Shown one piece after another: positions 18,602 through 26,352 of a stretch of DNA of 64,000 nucleotides. The stretch spans positions 124,001-188,000 of the forward strand of contig NZ_UFQB01000008.1 in NCBI RefSeq assembly GCF_900496965.1, written 5' to 3'. The notes under the pieces were generated by a model. That model had not been told where the DNA came from. It saw nothing but the letters and a program-made list of their open reading frames with translations, and did no database searches. Both the position numbers and the translations under genes were made by a program. This DNA is from Achromobacter agilis (GTDB lineage: Bacteria > Pseudomonadota > Gammaproteobacteria > Burkholderiales > Burkholderiaceae_B). Position 1 is the stretch's first letter. Every line of letters begins with the position of its first letter.

Positions 18602-18635
18602 GGGGCTGAGAGGCCGCCCCCCGGCGGCGGCCCCT
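18601..18635 (+). terminator. possible stem-loop after the SDR gene
   Basis: AGGGGC (18601-18606) pairs with GCCCCT (18630-18635) and encloses an inner GCCGCC/GGCGGC stem. No T run follows, so its role as terminator is uncertain. Confidence 0.35.
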
Positions 18636-18660
18636 CTTACTAAATATGGGAATCCCGCCG

Positions 18661-18879
18661 CTAGGCCTGCAGCCGGCGGGCGCTGATCTCGCCGGCGGCG
18701 TACCGGATGCCCTTGAGCGCGGCATCTTCGCTGACGAAAGCCGAATCGCCCACCCCGATGCGGGTCCACTCATGATGGGGCGCGGTCCGCACCCAGGCCT
18801 CATAGCCCTTGCGGGCCGCCAGCGGCCGCAGCTCGTATTCGAGGCGGTACCCGTTCAGCCTGATCACTCCTGTTCTCAT
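18661..18879 (-). CDS. small hypothetical protein, 72 aa
   Basis: This 72-aa protein (MRTGVIRLNGYRLEYELRP...) is not one I recognise. It has no TM segment or signal peptide. The alternating pattern LNGYRLEYELRPL...GYEAWVRT suggests a small beta-rich fold. A ribosome site (GAGGGGAA) sits just before the ATG, and a second small gene of similar kind lies 20 bp upstream on the same strand, so both are probably real and cotranscribed. Confidence 0.6.
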   Translation of the reverse strand: MRTGVIRLNGYRLEYELRPLAARKGYEAWVRTAPHHEWTRIGVGDSAFVSEDAALKGIRYAAGEISARRLQA

Positions 18880-18899
18880 GCTCGGTTCCCCTCGATATT

Positions 18900-19127
18900 T
18901 CAGCCTCGGCCCGCCAGGCGGCAGGCGCGCATCACAGTCCGCTCAGGGCTCGCCAGCGGCCTCCCCCGGTAGTCTTCCGCGCGTATCACTTCGGTGACGC
19001 GCTGGCCGTCGGCCATCCAACGGCGGGCAACGCTGATCACATCGGTGAATTCCGGCTGCGGCCCGTCCAGCAGCCAGCCAACTATCGGGACACCGGGTGA
19101 AACCGTTTCCAAATCAAGGCCTTTCAT
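18900..19127 (-). CDS. small hypothetical protein, 75 aa
   Basis: A 75-aa protein (MKGLDLETVSPGVPIVGWLL...) without a recognised family. It is soluble and ends in several Arg. GGAGAG precedes the ATG by about 6 bases. It is followed 20 bp later by the 72-aa gene, so the two form a small operon. The upstream region is AT-rich and could hold its promoter. Function unknown. Confidence 0.55.
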   Translation of the reverse strand: MKGLDLETVSPGVPIVGWLLDGPQPEFTDVISVARRWMADGQRVTEVIRAEDYRGRPLASPERTVMRACRLAGRG

Positions 19128-19442
19128 GCCGCTCTCCGTTCAGGGAACCGTTAGGAGCGTATCCATTCATTGAATCCTTAAGTATTAGGAATGCACAGAA
19201 AATCGAACATTTTGTATATTGATTACAAATTCACCCGCGAATGGAAACGGGTGAACATCGCGACATACCTGCTCACATATCAAGGACCGGACGCCCGCCT
19301 CATGAGGCCGGGGTATCATCCTCTATTCGACTGGCCAGGCTTGGCGGCCTGGCCCCGAGCGGAACGCGGGGCGCAGTCTGCCCGTGAACCGCGATTCCCG
19401 CAGATGGCCTGAGTGCCGCATCAATAACGGTCTACGCGAAAC
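19128..19442. other. intergenic region between the small-gene pair and xthA
   Basis: This 315-bp stretch is AT-rich in its first half and should hold the divergent promoters. One weak dyad, TTTGTA-N7-TACAAA (19211-19229), is visible. A short open frame on the plus strand at 19191-19412 has no ribosome site or family likeness and is not called. No RNA gene was recognised. Confidence 0.5.
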
Positions 19443-20225
19443 ATGAAATTAGCCACCTGGAACGTGAACTCCCTGAACGTGCGCCTGCCGCAAGTGCTGG
19501 ACTGGCTCGCCGCCAATCCCGTTGACGTGCTGTGCATCCAGGAACTCAAGCTCACGGACGACAAGTTCCCCGAAGCCGCCTTCACCGAGGCCGGCTACCA
19601 CGCCGTCTGGGCCGGCCAGAAAACGTACAACGGCGTCGCCATCGTTTCGCGGATGCCCGGCACCTCCATGGAACGCAACATCCCCGGCTACGAAGACCCG
19701 CAACAGCGCGTCCTGGCGCTGACCTTTCCCAGCCCGGAAGGCGACGTGCGGGTGGTTTGCGCCTACTGCCCCAACGGCCAGTCGGTCGGTTCGGATAAGT
19801 ATGCGTACAAGCTGGAATGGTTCGAAGCCATGCGCAAATGGCTGGAAGAAGAGATCAAGCAGTACCCGCGGCTGGCGGTGCTGGGCGACTACAACGTGGC
19901 CCCCGCCGACGAAGACGTGCACAACCCCGAAAAATGGGAAGGCCAGGTCCTCGTGTCCGAACCCGAACGCGGGGCCTTCCGCGCCCTGCTCGACCTGGGC
20001 CTGACCGATTCGTTCCGCCTGTTCGAGCAGCCCGAGAAGACCTTCAGCTGGTGGGACTACCGCCAATTCGCGTTCCGCCGCAACGCCGGCCTGCGCATCG
20101 ACCACGTCTTGCTGTCGGCCCCGCTGGTCAAGCGCTGCGTCGCCTGCGTCGTCGACAAGGAACCGCGCCGCAACGAACAGCCGTCGGACCACGCGCCGGT
20201 GGTAGCCGCCCTGGAATTCGTCTGA
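19443..20225 (+). CDS. xthA: exodeoxyribonuclease III
   Basis: A 260-aa DNA repair nuclease of the ExoIII/APE1 family (EC 3.1.11.2). It cuts at abasic sites and removes 3' blocking groups. [16 protein letters not shown] is the classic N-terminus. CIQELKL holds the metal-binding Glu, GDYNVAP the Asp/Asn pair, and SDHAPV near the end the catalytic Asp-His. Full length and cytoplasmic. It stands alone just before the tRNA gene, which has its own promoter. Confidence 0.94.
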   Translation: MKLATWNVNSLNVRLPQVLDWLAANPVDVLCIQELKLTDDKFPEAAFTEAGYHAVWAGQKTYNGVAIVSRMPGTSMERNIPGYEDPQQRVLALTFPSPEGDVRVVCAYCPNGQSVGSDKYAYKLEWFEAMRKWLEEEIKQYPRLAVLGDYNVAPADEDVHNPEKWEGQVLVSEPERGAFRALLDLGLTDSFRLFEQPEKTFSWWDYRQFAFRRNAGLRIDHVLLSAPLVKRCVACVVDKEPRRNEQPSDHAPVVAALEFV

Positions 20226-20237
20226 CGCCAACATCGC

Positions 20238-20266
20238 TTGCGTCCAGCCGCGGCTTTATGTATAGT
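20238..20266 (+). promoter_or_regulatory. sigma-70 promoter of tRNA-Ala
   Basis: TTGCGT (20238-20243) and TATAGT (20261-20266) are spaced by 17 bp and lie 15 bp before the tRNA, a strong housekeeping-type promoter. Confidence 0.7.
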
Positions 20267-20281
20267 TGCGGTCTTGCTTTT

Positions 20282-20357
<76 letters not shown>

Positions 20358-20369
20358 AATTCCAGACGG

Positions 20370-20407
20370 AAAAGCCTTGGACCACGAATGTGTTCCAAGG
20401 CTTTTTT
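20370..20407 (+). terminator. Rho-independent terminator of tRNA-Ala
   Basis: A 12-bp stem, AAAAGCCTTGGA (20370-20381) with TCCAAGGCTTTT (20394-20405), continues in a T run. It starts 13 bases after the tRNA CCA end. Confidence 0.9.
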
Positions 20408-20452
20408 GTTTCTGCGGAGAATGGAAGGAGACCTGGGGACTTTTGCTGCAAC

Positions 20453-21785
20453 TCAACCGCAGGCCCAATCGATCTTCATCTGCTCCAGGTCCACCTGCCC
20501 CACGCCGCCGCCGAAGTTGAAGCAGGCGAATTCTTCCCCGAATTCGAAATAGTACGGACTGAATGGCGGATAGCCTTGCACCGGAATCATCGTGCCGCCC
20601 AGGTGATGGGGCGTCGCGTGAAATCGATCCAATCCCAGCGCCTGACCTTCGTCGCTGAACGCCGGCACATAGCCACTGAACTGATTCTCATCGTCCCATT
20701 CTCGTGCTGGCTTGCCAGCGTTGGGATCCTCGCGTTCCTCAATGGCGATCGGACGGGCCAGTCCGTCCATATAACTCGCCATGTCTGGTTGTGATCGCAA
20801 GAGCCAGTCGGGAGCCGAGCGTCCCAGGCGCCAACCGGGTTCCGGAGTCCCTTGCAGTTGGGGATGCTCAGCCATGCTCGGTGGCGAGGCCAATGGGCCC
20901 GCGAATTCCGCCTCGGTCAGCCACAAGGCGACGTATTCACACCCCAGGACATCCAGCATCCTGTAGCTACATGGGTGTAGTTGCGGCTGCTCAACCCGGC
21001 CATCTCCATCCGGCATCCCGTTGCGTCCCGATGACGACGTGAGCCCCGGAGCTCGGACCAAGCTCTTCAGATCGAGGAACTGCTCATCCACGAACAAGCT
21101 GAGGGCGACATACGCCGTACCGTGTACTCGGTAGTCTTCCGGAATGCGCAAGGTGAACGCATGCCGCAATGGGTGACCATAGGTGTTGCTCAACGGCCAT
21201 TGCGCCGTGGTGATGCCCGGCGGCTGGCCGAGGCACCATCCGTTGTGCCAGGAGGCTTCGCGCGTAGTGGCCGGCAATGGCGCCAGTGCGCCGGGAACAA
21301 TGTTGTAAGCCCGAGTCAGGCGTGGATCGGCGTACTTGTACGGACGCTCGGGCGCCGTCAATCCGGGGGCGTGAGAGTTCGATGGCCAGTAAACGGCCGT
21401 CCCGCACGCGCAGCTCCATGACGTCACCGACCGCGTTCGTTTCCCGATAGACGGCAACATTGCGTTGCGCCCACTCCTCCCCTTCGCTGCCATCAATGGG
21501 GCGCATGCCGGGCCTGGCTGCAAGCGCGGCCTGCACAGGCATTCCGATGTAGACCTCCTCCAGAACCAACTCTCCAGGAAAACTCCGGTAAAAGCAGATC
21601 TTGTGCAGCCGATTCTCGACATCCAGATACGCGCTGCACACCGGCATCCCATCCGTGCCCTTATAGTTCACATACCCTTCATCCTCAGGTGCCGGAGCCT
21701 TCCAGGCGGCACCGGCCGCCTCGATCAAGGCTTGAACTGGCATCAAAGGACGCAACCGGGCAAAAGCTTCGAAGTTGAGAGACAT
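20453..21785 (-). pseudogene. hypothetical protein gene interrupted by a one-base frameshift
   Basis: A 5' part starting MSLNFEAFARLRPLMPV (from 21785, ribosome site AAGGAAG) reads to LLAIELSRP. The rest, from GLTAPERPYKYADPRLT to the end MKIDWACG, lies in another frame. The switch falls at a run of five G on the given strand (21365-21369); with four, the frame would run through as ELSRPGLTAPERPY and give 443 aa. The total span (1333 bp) is one base over a multiple of three, as expected. I do not recognise the protein; it is soluble, with a C-terminus rich in aromatic residues and Gly (YYFEFGEEFACFNFGG). It could be a true pseudogene or a sequencing error in the homopolymer. It sits directly behind the tRNA terminator. 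Confidence 0.65.
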
Positions 21786-21810
21786 CGAATTTCTTCCTTG
21801 AGAGAACCGC

Positions 21811-22025
21811 ATGCTCGAACGAAAACAGTTTACTGGACGCAAACTGTCGTCCGCCCCAGCGCCGCCGAGGCCACCGCTGCGGTCGCCGAAATGCTCTCGG
21901 ACTATGATTTGGGCGCAGCAGTCAACGAGAACCAGATCGACTTCTACAAGCAGGAGCGGCAATGGAAGGCCCTGCCCAGCGTTTCCCAGGACAAACTCCC
22001 CTTCCCCGATCCGGGGCTGAATTGA
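21811..22025 (+). pseudogene. possible small gene remnant with a frameshift
   Basis: The last ~60 codons (RPSAAEATAAVAEMLSDYDL..., ending FPDPGLN) look like real coding sequence in composition, but that frame has no start nearby. An ATG at 21811 with an upstream GAGAG lies in another frame; one extra C in the CCCC run at 21854-21857 would join them into a protein of about 71 aa. It is divergent from the frameshifted gene with only 25 bp between starts, too little for two normal promoters. It may be a decayed fragment. Confidence 0.3.
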
Positions 22026-22079
22026 GGCCTGGGGCGGCCGGGCATTTCCCGCAAGCCGGACATGCCTGTGCCATCAAAA

Positions 22080-22382
22080 TCAGAACAGCTCATAATGGAA
22101 GCGCTCGTACAGGCTGGCCAGAACCACCCAGGCCAGCAGCAGCGAAAAGCTCCAGCCCATGAGCCGCAGATTGAAGGGGCAGGACCGTTTGCGCAGGCGG
22201 TTGATTATCTCGACCAGCCCCCACAGCAAGCCGTAGCTGGTGAAGAAGAGGCCCATGGTCATTTCGTAGACCAGGCGATTCAGACCATTGCGCAGGCCGC
22301 CATCCGATACGAACCAGATCGTGAGCAGTACGGGAATGACCAGCAGCGCTGCGGATTTTTGAAGCTTGCTTGCCTGGATCAT
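22080..22382 (-). CDS. small inner-membrane protein, 100 aa
   Basis: A 100-aa protein with about three hydrophobic stretches (ALLVIPVLLTIWFV, MGLFFTSYGLLWGLVEII and GWSFSLLLAWVVLASLY). No family recognised. Its ATG overlaps the stop of the phosphatase gene by 4 bp (ATGA), which argues it is translated and coupled to it. It is the last gene of the long minus-strand run. Its topology is compatible with a membrane partner or an unrelated small transporter piece; I cannot decide. Confidence 0.65.
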   Translation of the reverse strand: MIQASKLQKSAALLVIPVLLTIWFVSDGGLRNGLNRLVYEMTMGLFFTSYGLLWGLVEIINRLRKRSCPFNLRLMGWSFSLLLAWVVLASLYERFHYELF

Positions 22383-23092
22383 GGGTCAGGTGTGTTGACC
22401 ATCGGAATTCTTGAAGGCCTGAGCGTGTGCAGGTCCAGCAAGGTAAATCTTCCGCCGTCCTGCCATCCCCCGGTATCGATGTAATAGACGTTGCCAAGCT
22501 GCGCCGGCTTGCGCAGCGTCATGTGCCCATGGACGACGGCGCGCACGTTGCGGACCGGCTGGGCGTATTGCATCCGATAGCGGTCGATGGACCACAGGCA
22601 GGCATCCTCGTCTTCCGGGCTGAAGGCCGCGCCGTGGATGGCCTGCCAATCGTCATAGGGGAAGTCGGCATGCACCAGGCCGACGACGCCATGGGGCGTT
22701 TCCACCTCGATAGCCAGCGGCAAGGCGCTCAGGCAGGCCGCGATGCGCGCCTGGGTGCCGCTATCGCAGGCATCCAGCCATGCGCCCCCATGAACCCGAT
22801 GATCGACGTCCGGAAGCGGGTCGTTCATCGCCCGCCGCAGGGTCATCAGATCGTGATTGCCGCAGATGGCGTGAAACCAGGGGCGGTCCAGCCACGCCAG
22901 GACATCGCGAGATTCGGGCCCGCGATCCACCAGATCCCCGACGGAGAACAATCTGTCGCGGTCGGGCGCGAACCCGGCCGCAGCCAGCGCCGCGTCGAGC
23001 CGGCTGAAATGGCCGTGGATGTCGCCCACGGCGAAATCGCGGCCCCGGGCGTTCGAAAGGTAGCGATGGACTCGGAGATTACCGGGCGTCAT
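22379..23092 (-). CDS. PP2A-like metallophosphoesterase (PrpA/PphA type)
   Basis: A 237-aa cytoplasmic phosphatase. The metallophosphatase motifs appear in order: GDIHGH, GDLVDRGPES, GNHD, a His in LVHADFPYD and VVHGHM. This set places it with bacterial PrpA/PphA Ser/Thr/Tyr protein phosphatases and with ApaH-like enzymes; the length and the HGHMTLRKP end favour the Prp group. It lies 46 bp after serB and overlaps a small membrane-protein gene at its 3' end. Substrate unknown. Confidence 0.85.
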   Translation of the reverse strand: MTPGNLRVHRYLSNARGRDFAVGDIHGHFSRLDAALAAAGFAPDRDRLFSVGDLVDRGPESRDVLAWLDRPWFHAICGNHDLMTLRRAMNDPLPDVDHRVHGGAWLDACDSGTQARIAACLSALPLAIEVETPHGVVGLVHADFPYDDWQAIHGAAFSPEDEDACLWSIDRYRMQYAQPVRNVRAVVHGHMTLRKPAQLGNVYYIDTGGWQDGGRFTLLDLHTLRPSRIPMVNTPDP

Positions 23093-23138
23093 TCCGGGCT
23101 TTCATGTGGTTTCCTGGCGGCTTCGTCCTGCATGACCC

Positions 23139-24005
23139 TCATGATACTGGGTTGCACCCGCCCAGCGCATTGAGCAAAGAGTCCAGCCCGAGCCGGTCGA
23201 TGACCGCATCGACCGTTGCGCGCACCACCGGCTTGGGGCGATAGCCGACCGACAGGCCGGCCAGGGCCATCATCTTCAGGTCGTTGGCGCCGTCGCCCAC
23301 CACGATCGCGTCCGATGCGGGCACGCCAAGCTCGCGGCACATTTGCGCGACGTACCTGGCCTTGACGTCTGCATTGATCAGCGTGCCCAGCAGCTCCCCG
23401 GTGAGGCGCCCGTCCTCCACTTCCAGATGATTCGACACGTCAGCGTCCAGGCCCAGTTCGGCCCGGACGCGCCCGGTGAAATAGTCGAAGCCCCCCGAGA
23501 CGATGGCGGTTCTCAATCCGGCCTGCCTGGCGGCGGCAATCAGGGTGCCTGCGCCGGCAGTGATGCGCACCCGCTCGGCATACAGCCTTTCAAACGTGTC
23601 GACCGGCAATCCGGCCAGCAATCGAGTGCGCAGACGCAGGCTGGTGTCGTAGTCAATGGCGCCAGACCGCAACGCCTGCTCAGTCAACTGGGCGACCTCA
23701 CGCTTCCTGCCGACCAGATCCGCAAGCTCATCGATGCATTCGATATTGATCAAGGTCGAATCCATATCGAACACCATCAGCTTGAAATCGGACAGGCGCC
23801 GGAAAGGCGCAATAACCGCGGTATCCAATCCGTGCTTCCGTCCCAGCTCATGAATAGCCGCCCGGCTTGCCGCACCGCCAGCCGCTAGGGTGTAACGCAG
23901 GCCGCCGCCATGGATACGGCAGCCGTCCGCTGCCTGGAACAGCGCGCCGATACGCGCGGCCTCGCTGTCGGATAGCGGCGTACTTCGCTGGACAATCAAA
24001 TGCAT
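23139..24005 (-). CDS. serB: phosphoserine phosphatase
   Basis: A 288-aa HAD-family enzyme that makes L-serine from O-phospho-L-serine (EC 3.1.3.3). The N-terminal ~70 residues form an ACT-like domain. Then VFDMDSTLINIECIDELA gives the nucleophile Asp and acid Asp, SGGFDYFT follows, and GDGANDLKMM binds Mg. It starts only 3 bp after the stop of the M20-type hydrolase gene, an odd place for a biosynthetic gene; it may serve Ser or related phosphate esters formed by the catabolic block, or be a second copy. Confidence 0.92.
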   Translation of the reverse strand: MHLIVQRSTPLSDSEAARIGALFQAADGCRIHGGGLRYTLAAGGAASRAAIHELGRKHGLDTAVIAPFRRLSDFKLMVFDMDSTLINIECIDELADLVGRKREVAQLTEQALRSGAIDYDTSLRLRTRLLAGLPVDTFERLYAERVRITAGAGTLIAAARQAGLRTAIVSGGFDYFTGRVRAELGLDADVSNHLEVEDGRLTGELLGTLINADVKARYVAQMCRELGVPASDAIVVGDGANDLKMMALAGLSVGYRPKPVVRATVDAVIDRLGLDSLLNALGGCNPVS

Positions 24006-24008
24006 GCT

Positions 24009-25292
24009 TCAACCGCGCGAATCTTGGCCGAACGTCGAGCACAGGAACTCGGCAAGCACCGAGGCGCCAAGCTGCACATCTTCCATCTGCACGGTTTCGT
24101 CCTTGTTGTGACTGCCGTGCTGGTTTCTGACGAACAGCATGGCCGACGGGATGCCCAGATCCGCGAAGGCCGACGCGTCGTGGCCCGCGCCGCTGGCCAT
24201 TGCCTTACAGGGCACGCCAAGACGCTCGGCCGCGGAATGGAGCCCGGCCTGCATGTCCGGAGCCATGGGCGAGATATTGGGCCCGGAATCGGCCCCCCAT
24301 TCGAAGGTAACGCCATGGCGCGCGGAAATTGCCTGCGCGATCTTGTCGATTTCCTGGCCGATCCGGACACGAACGTCCGTATCGATACAGCGCGTGTCGA
24401 GGCAGAACCGCGCCTCTCCGGGCACGCGGCTGTAGGTATGCATTTCAGGAACGGTGCCGATGATGCCGAACGTGAACAAGGTATAGATGCCCTGTTCGTG
24501 AAAGCGGTCCCACAACAGATTCACCTCGTGGATGAATTCCCCCAGCGCGGCGACGGCATCCTGCCGGTATCCTTTCGGGGCGCCACCGGCATGGGCGTAG
24601 GTGCCGTAAATGCGCCCTTCTCGCCAACGCGGCCCGCCGGCGATCGCCTGGACGATTCCCAGGGGAATTCCTTCGTTTTCCAGGACGGGTCCTTGTTCGA
24701 TGTGCGCCTCGAGATAGCAGGCGACCGTATCGGCGGAAAGATGCCGCTCGCCCCGCAGAACGGCTGCCGGATCGAAACCCAGCTCCTGCATGTGGTCGGC
24801 CAGGCTGCGCCCCGTGTCGCTGCGCTTGAGGCTGTTGAAGGTGTGCGCCGGCAAGTCGCCCAGCGCCATGCGGCTTCCGATGTACGGCGCGGGAAAATAG
24901 CAGCTTTCTTCGGCCCGCACGCCCATGACGAGCACGTCGCGCTCCAGGGTTCGGCCGCTGGCCGCAATGCCGGCGATAGCAGCCAGCCCGATTGCGACGC
25001 CCAACGCGCCGTCGTAGTTGCCCCCATGCGGCACGGAGTCCAGGTGCGACCCGATGACGACGCACTTTGCCGCGCTGTCGCGGCCTTTCAGGCGAACATA
25101 GGTGTTGCCGGCGAAATCCTGCTCCACCGGGAACCCGTACTTGCTGCCGATGGCCCGAAGGGCTTCGTGGGCTTCCTGCTCCCCCTGCCCGTAGGCGATG
25201 CGGATGACGCCGCCGCCCTCGCTCGCGCTTACACGCAGCAGTTCATCCAGAAATTCACGTGCCACATCGATGCGGGGAAGTGCGATAGCCAT
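24009..25292 (-). CDS. M20-family Zn-dependent amidohydrolase (N-carbamoyl-L-amino-acid hydrolase / AllC-like)
   Basis: A 427-aa cytoplasmic enzyme of the carbamoylase/allantoate amidohydrolase group. SHLDSVPHGGNYDGALGV supplies the His and bridging Asp of the di-metal site, and GVRAEESCYF the Glu pair. The later FSxRVPGEARFCLDTR and GAGHDAS blocks are also typical. Such enzymes cleave N-carbamoyl or ureido groups to give ammonia, CO2 and an amino acid. It sits between a LacI gene and serB in the operon with a DMFase-like protein and a Liv-type importer, so it likely handles an amide or carbamoyl intermediate. Confidence 0.9.
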   Translation of the reverse strand: MAIALPRIDVAREFLDELLRVSASEGGGVIRIAYGQGEQEAHEALRAIGSKYGFPVEQDFAGNTYVRLKGRDSAAKCVVIGSHLDSVPHGGNYDGALGVAIGLAAIAGIAASGRTLERDVLVMGVRAEESCYFPAPYIGSRMALGDLPAHTFNSLKRSDTGRSLADHMQELGFDPAAVLRGERHLSADTVACYLEAHIEQGPVLENEGIPLGIVQAIAGGPRWREGRIYGTYAHAGGAPKGYRQDAVAALGEFIHEVNLLWDRFHEQGIYTLFTFGIIGTVPEMHTYSRVPGEARFCLDTRCIDTDVRVRIGQEIDKIAQAISARHGVTFEWGADSGPNISPMAPDMQAGLHSAAERLGVPCKAMASGAGHDASAFADLGIPSAMLFVRNQHGSHNKDETVQMEDVQLGASVLAEFLCSTFGQDSRG

Positions 25293-25339
25293 GGATTCCT
25301 CTTGGCAGTCTCAACAAGAAAATGGACGAAGGCGATGGG

Positions 25340-26335
25340 TCAGCGTTTTTCCGGCGTGGAATTCCGATAAATCAGTTGCCCGGGCAGCAGACGGCGTTCG
25401 TTCTTGCCGCTGTCCTGCAGCAACAGTTCAATGGCCGCGGTGATCATGTCCTCGACGGGCTGGCGTATCGTGGTCATCTGATAGGCGGCGTTGGACGCCA
25501 CCGGATGATCGTCAAAGCCGAATACCCGCACGTCTTCCGGAACGCGTTTGCCCAGGGCGAAGCGCAGCGCATCGATGGCCCCCGAGGCGATTTCATCGTC
25601 GGCGCAGAACAGCGCATCGATGTCGGGGTGGCGCGCCAACAGCATCTGCGTCGCCTCGTAACCCCAGGCATAGGTGAATTCCTTTTCCAGCAGGGGCACC
25701 GAGGTCATGCCCAATTCGGCCAGGCGCTCCAGGAATCCGGTGCGCCGGTCGCGGTTGGTGGACACCGACGGCATGCCGCCCAGGTATCCCAGTACCTTGC
25801 TGCCTGATTCCAGCAGCACATCGGCTGCCAGCCGGCCGCCGCCGATGTTGTCGGTGGACACGGAATGTCCGTTGCCGGTTTGCGCATACCGGTTGAACAT
25901 GACCACGGGCACGCCTTGCTTGACGCACAGATCGGCGCCCAGGGTCGTCAACGACGCTGTCGTGATGATGACGCCGCGCACGCGGTACTGCAGCACCAGC
26001 GGCATCAGGTCGTCGACCGTTTGCGGCGGCGTAGCGTTGAACAGCAGCGTCTGCAATCCCCGCCGATGCAGCTCCCGCGTGATCAGCTCCAACACGACGG
26101 GATACCAGGGATTGGTAATGTTGGCCATGACAATGGCAATGATGTTGAACTTGCCGCTGCTCAAGCCGCGCGCCAGCGGATTGGGCTGGTAGTCGACCAG
26201 ATCGACGACCTTCAGGATCTTCTCGCGGACCTCTTGCGAAATCGCGCCCTTGCCCGAGATGAAGCGGGACACGGCGGCCTGGGACACGCCCGCGAACCTG
26301 GCCACGTCTTTCTGTGTTGGAGCTTTCTTTTTCAC
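25340..26335 (-). CDS. LacI family transcriptional regulator
   Basis: A 331-aa repressor. The HTH KDVARFAGVSQAAVSRFISG and hinge NPLARGL at the N-terminus are followed by a periplasmic-binding-type ligand domain. No ATG fits the start; GTG at 26335 gives VKKKAPTQKDVA, the right length. The frame remains open upstream to 26584, but that part lies in the DMFase-like gene. It sits 17 bp behind the DMFase-like gene in the same run, so it is autoregulated if it controls the operon. Ligand unknown. Confidence 0.9.
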   Translation of the reverse strand: MKKKAPTQKDVARFAGVSQAAVSRFISGKGAISQEVREKILKVVDLVDYQPNPLARGLSSGKFNIIAIVMANITNPWYPVVLELITRELHRRGLQTLLFNATPPQTVDDLMPLVLQYRVRGVIITTASLTTLGADLCVKQGVPVVMFNRYAQTGNGHSVSTDNIGGGRLAADVLLESGSKVLGYLGGMPSVSTNRDRRTGFLERLAELGMTSVPLLEKEFTYAWGYEATQMLLARHPDIDALFCADDEIASGAIDALRFALGKRVPEDVRVFGFDDHPVASNAAYQMTTIRQPVEDMITAAIELLLQDSGKNERRLLPGQLIYRNSTPEKR

Positions 26336-26352
26336 GCGTTCTGGTTTTCCGA

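Noticed and set aside
19191..19412. Possible 73-aa gene before xthA
   Set aside because: No ribosome site, no recognisable domain, and it covers the likely promoter region.
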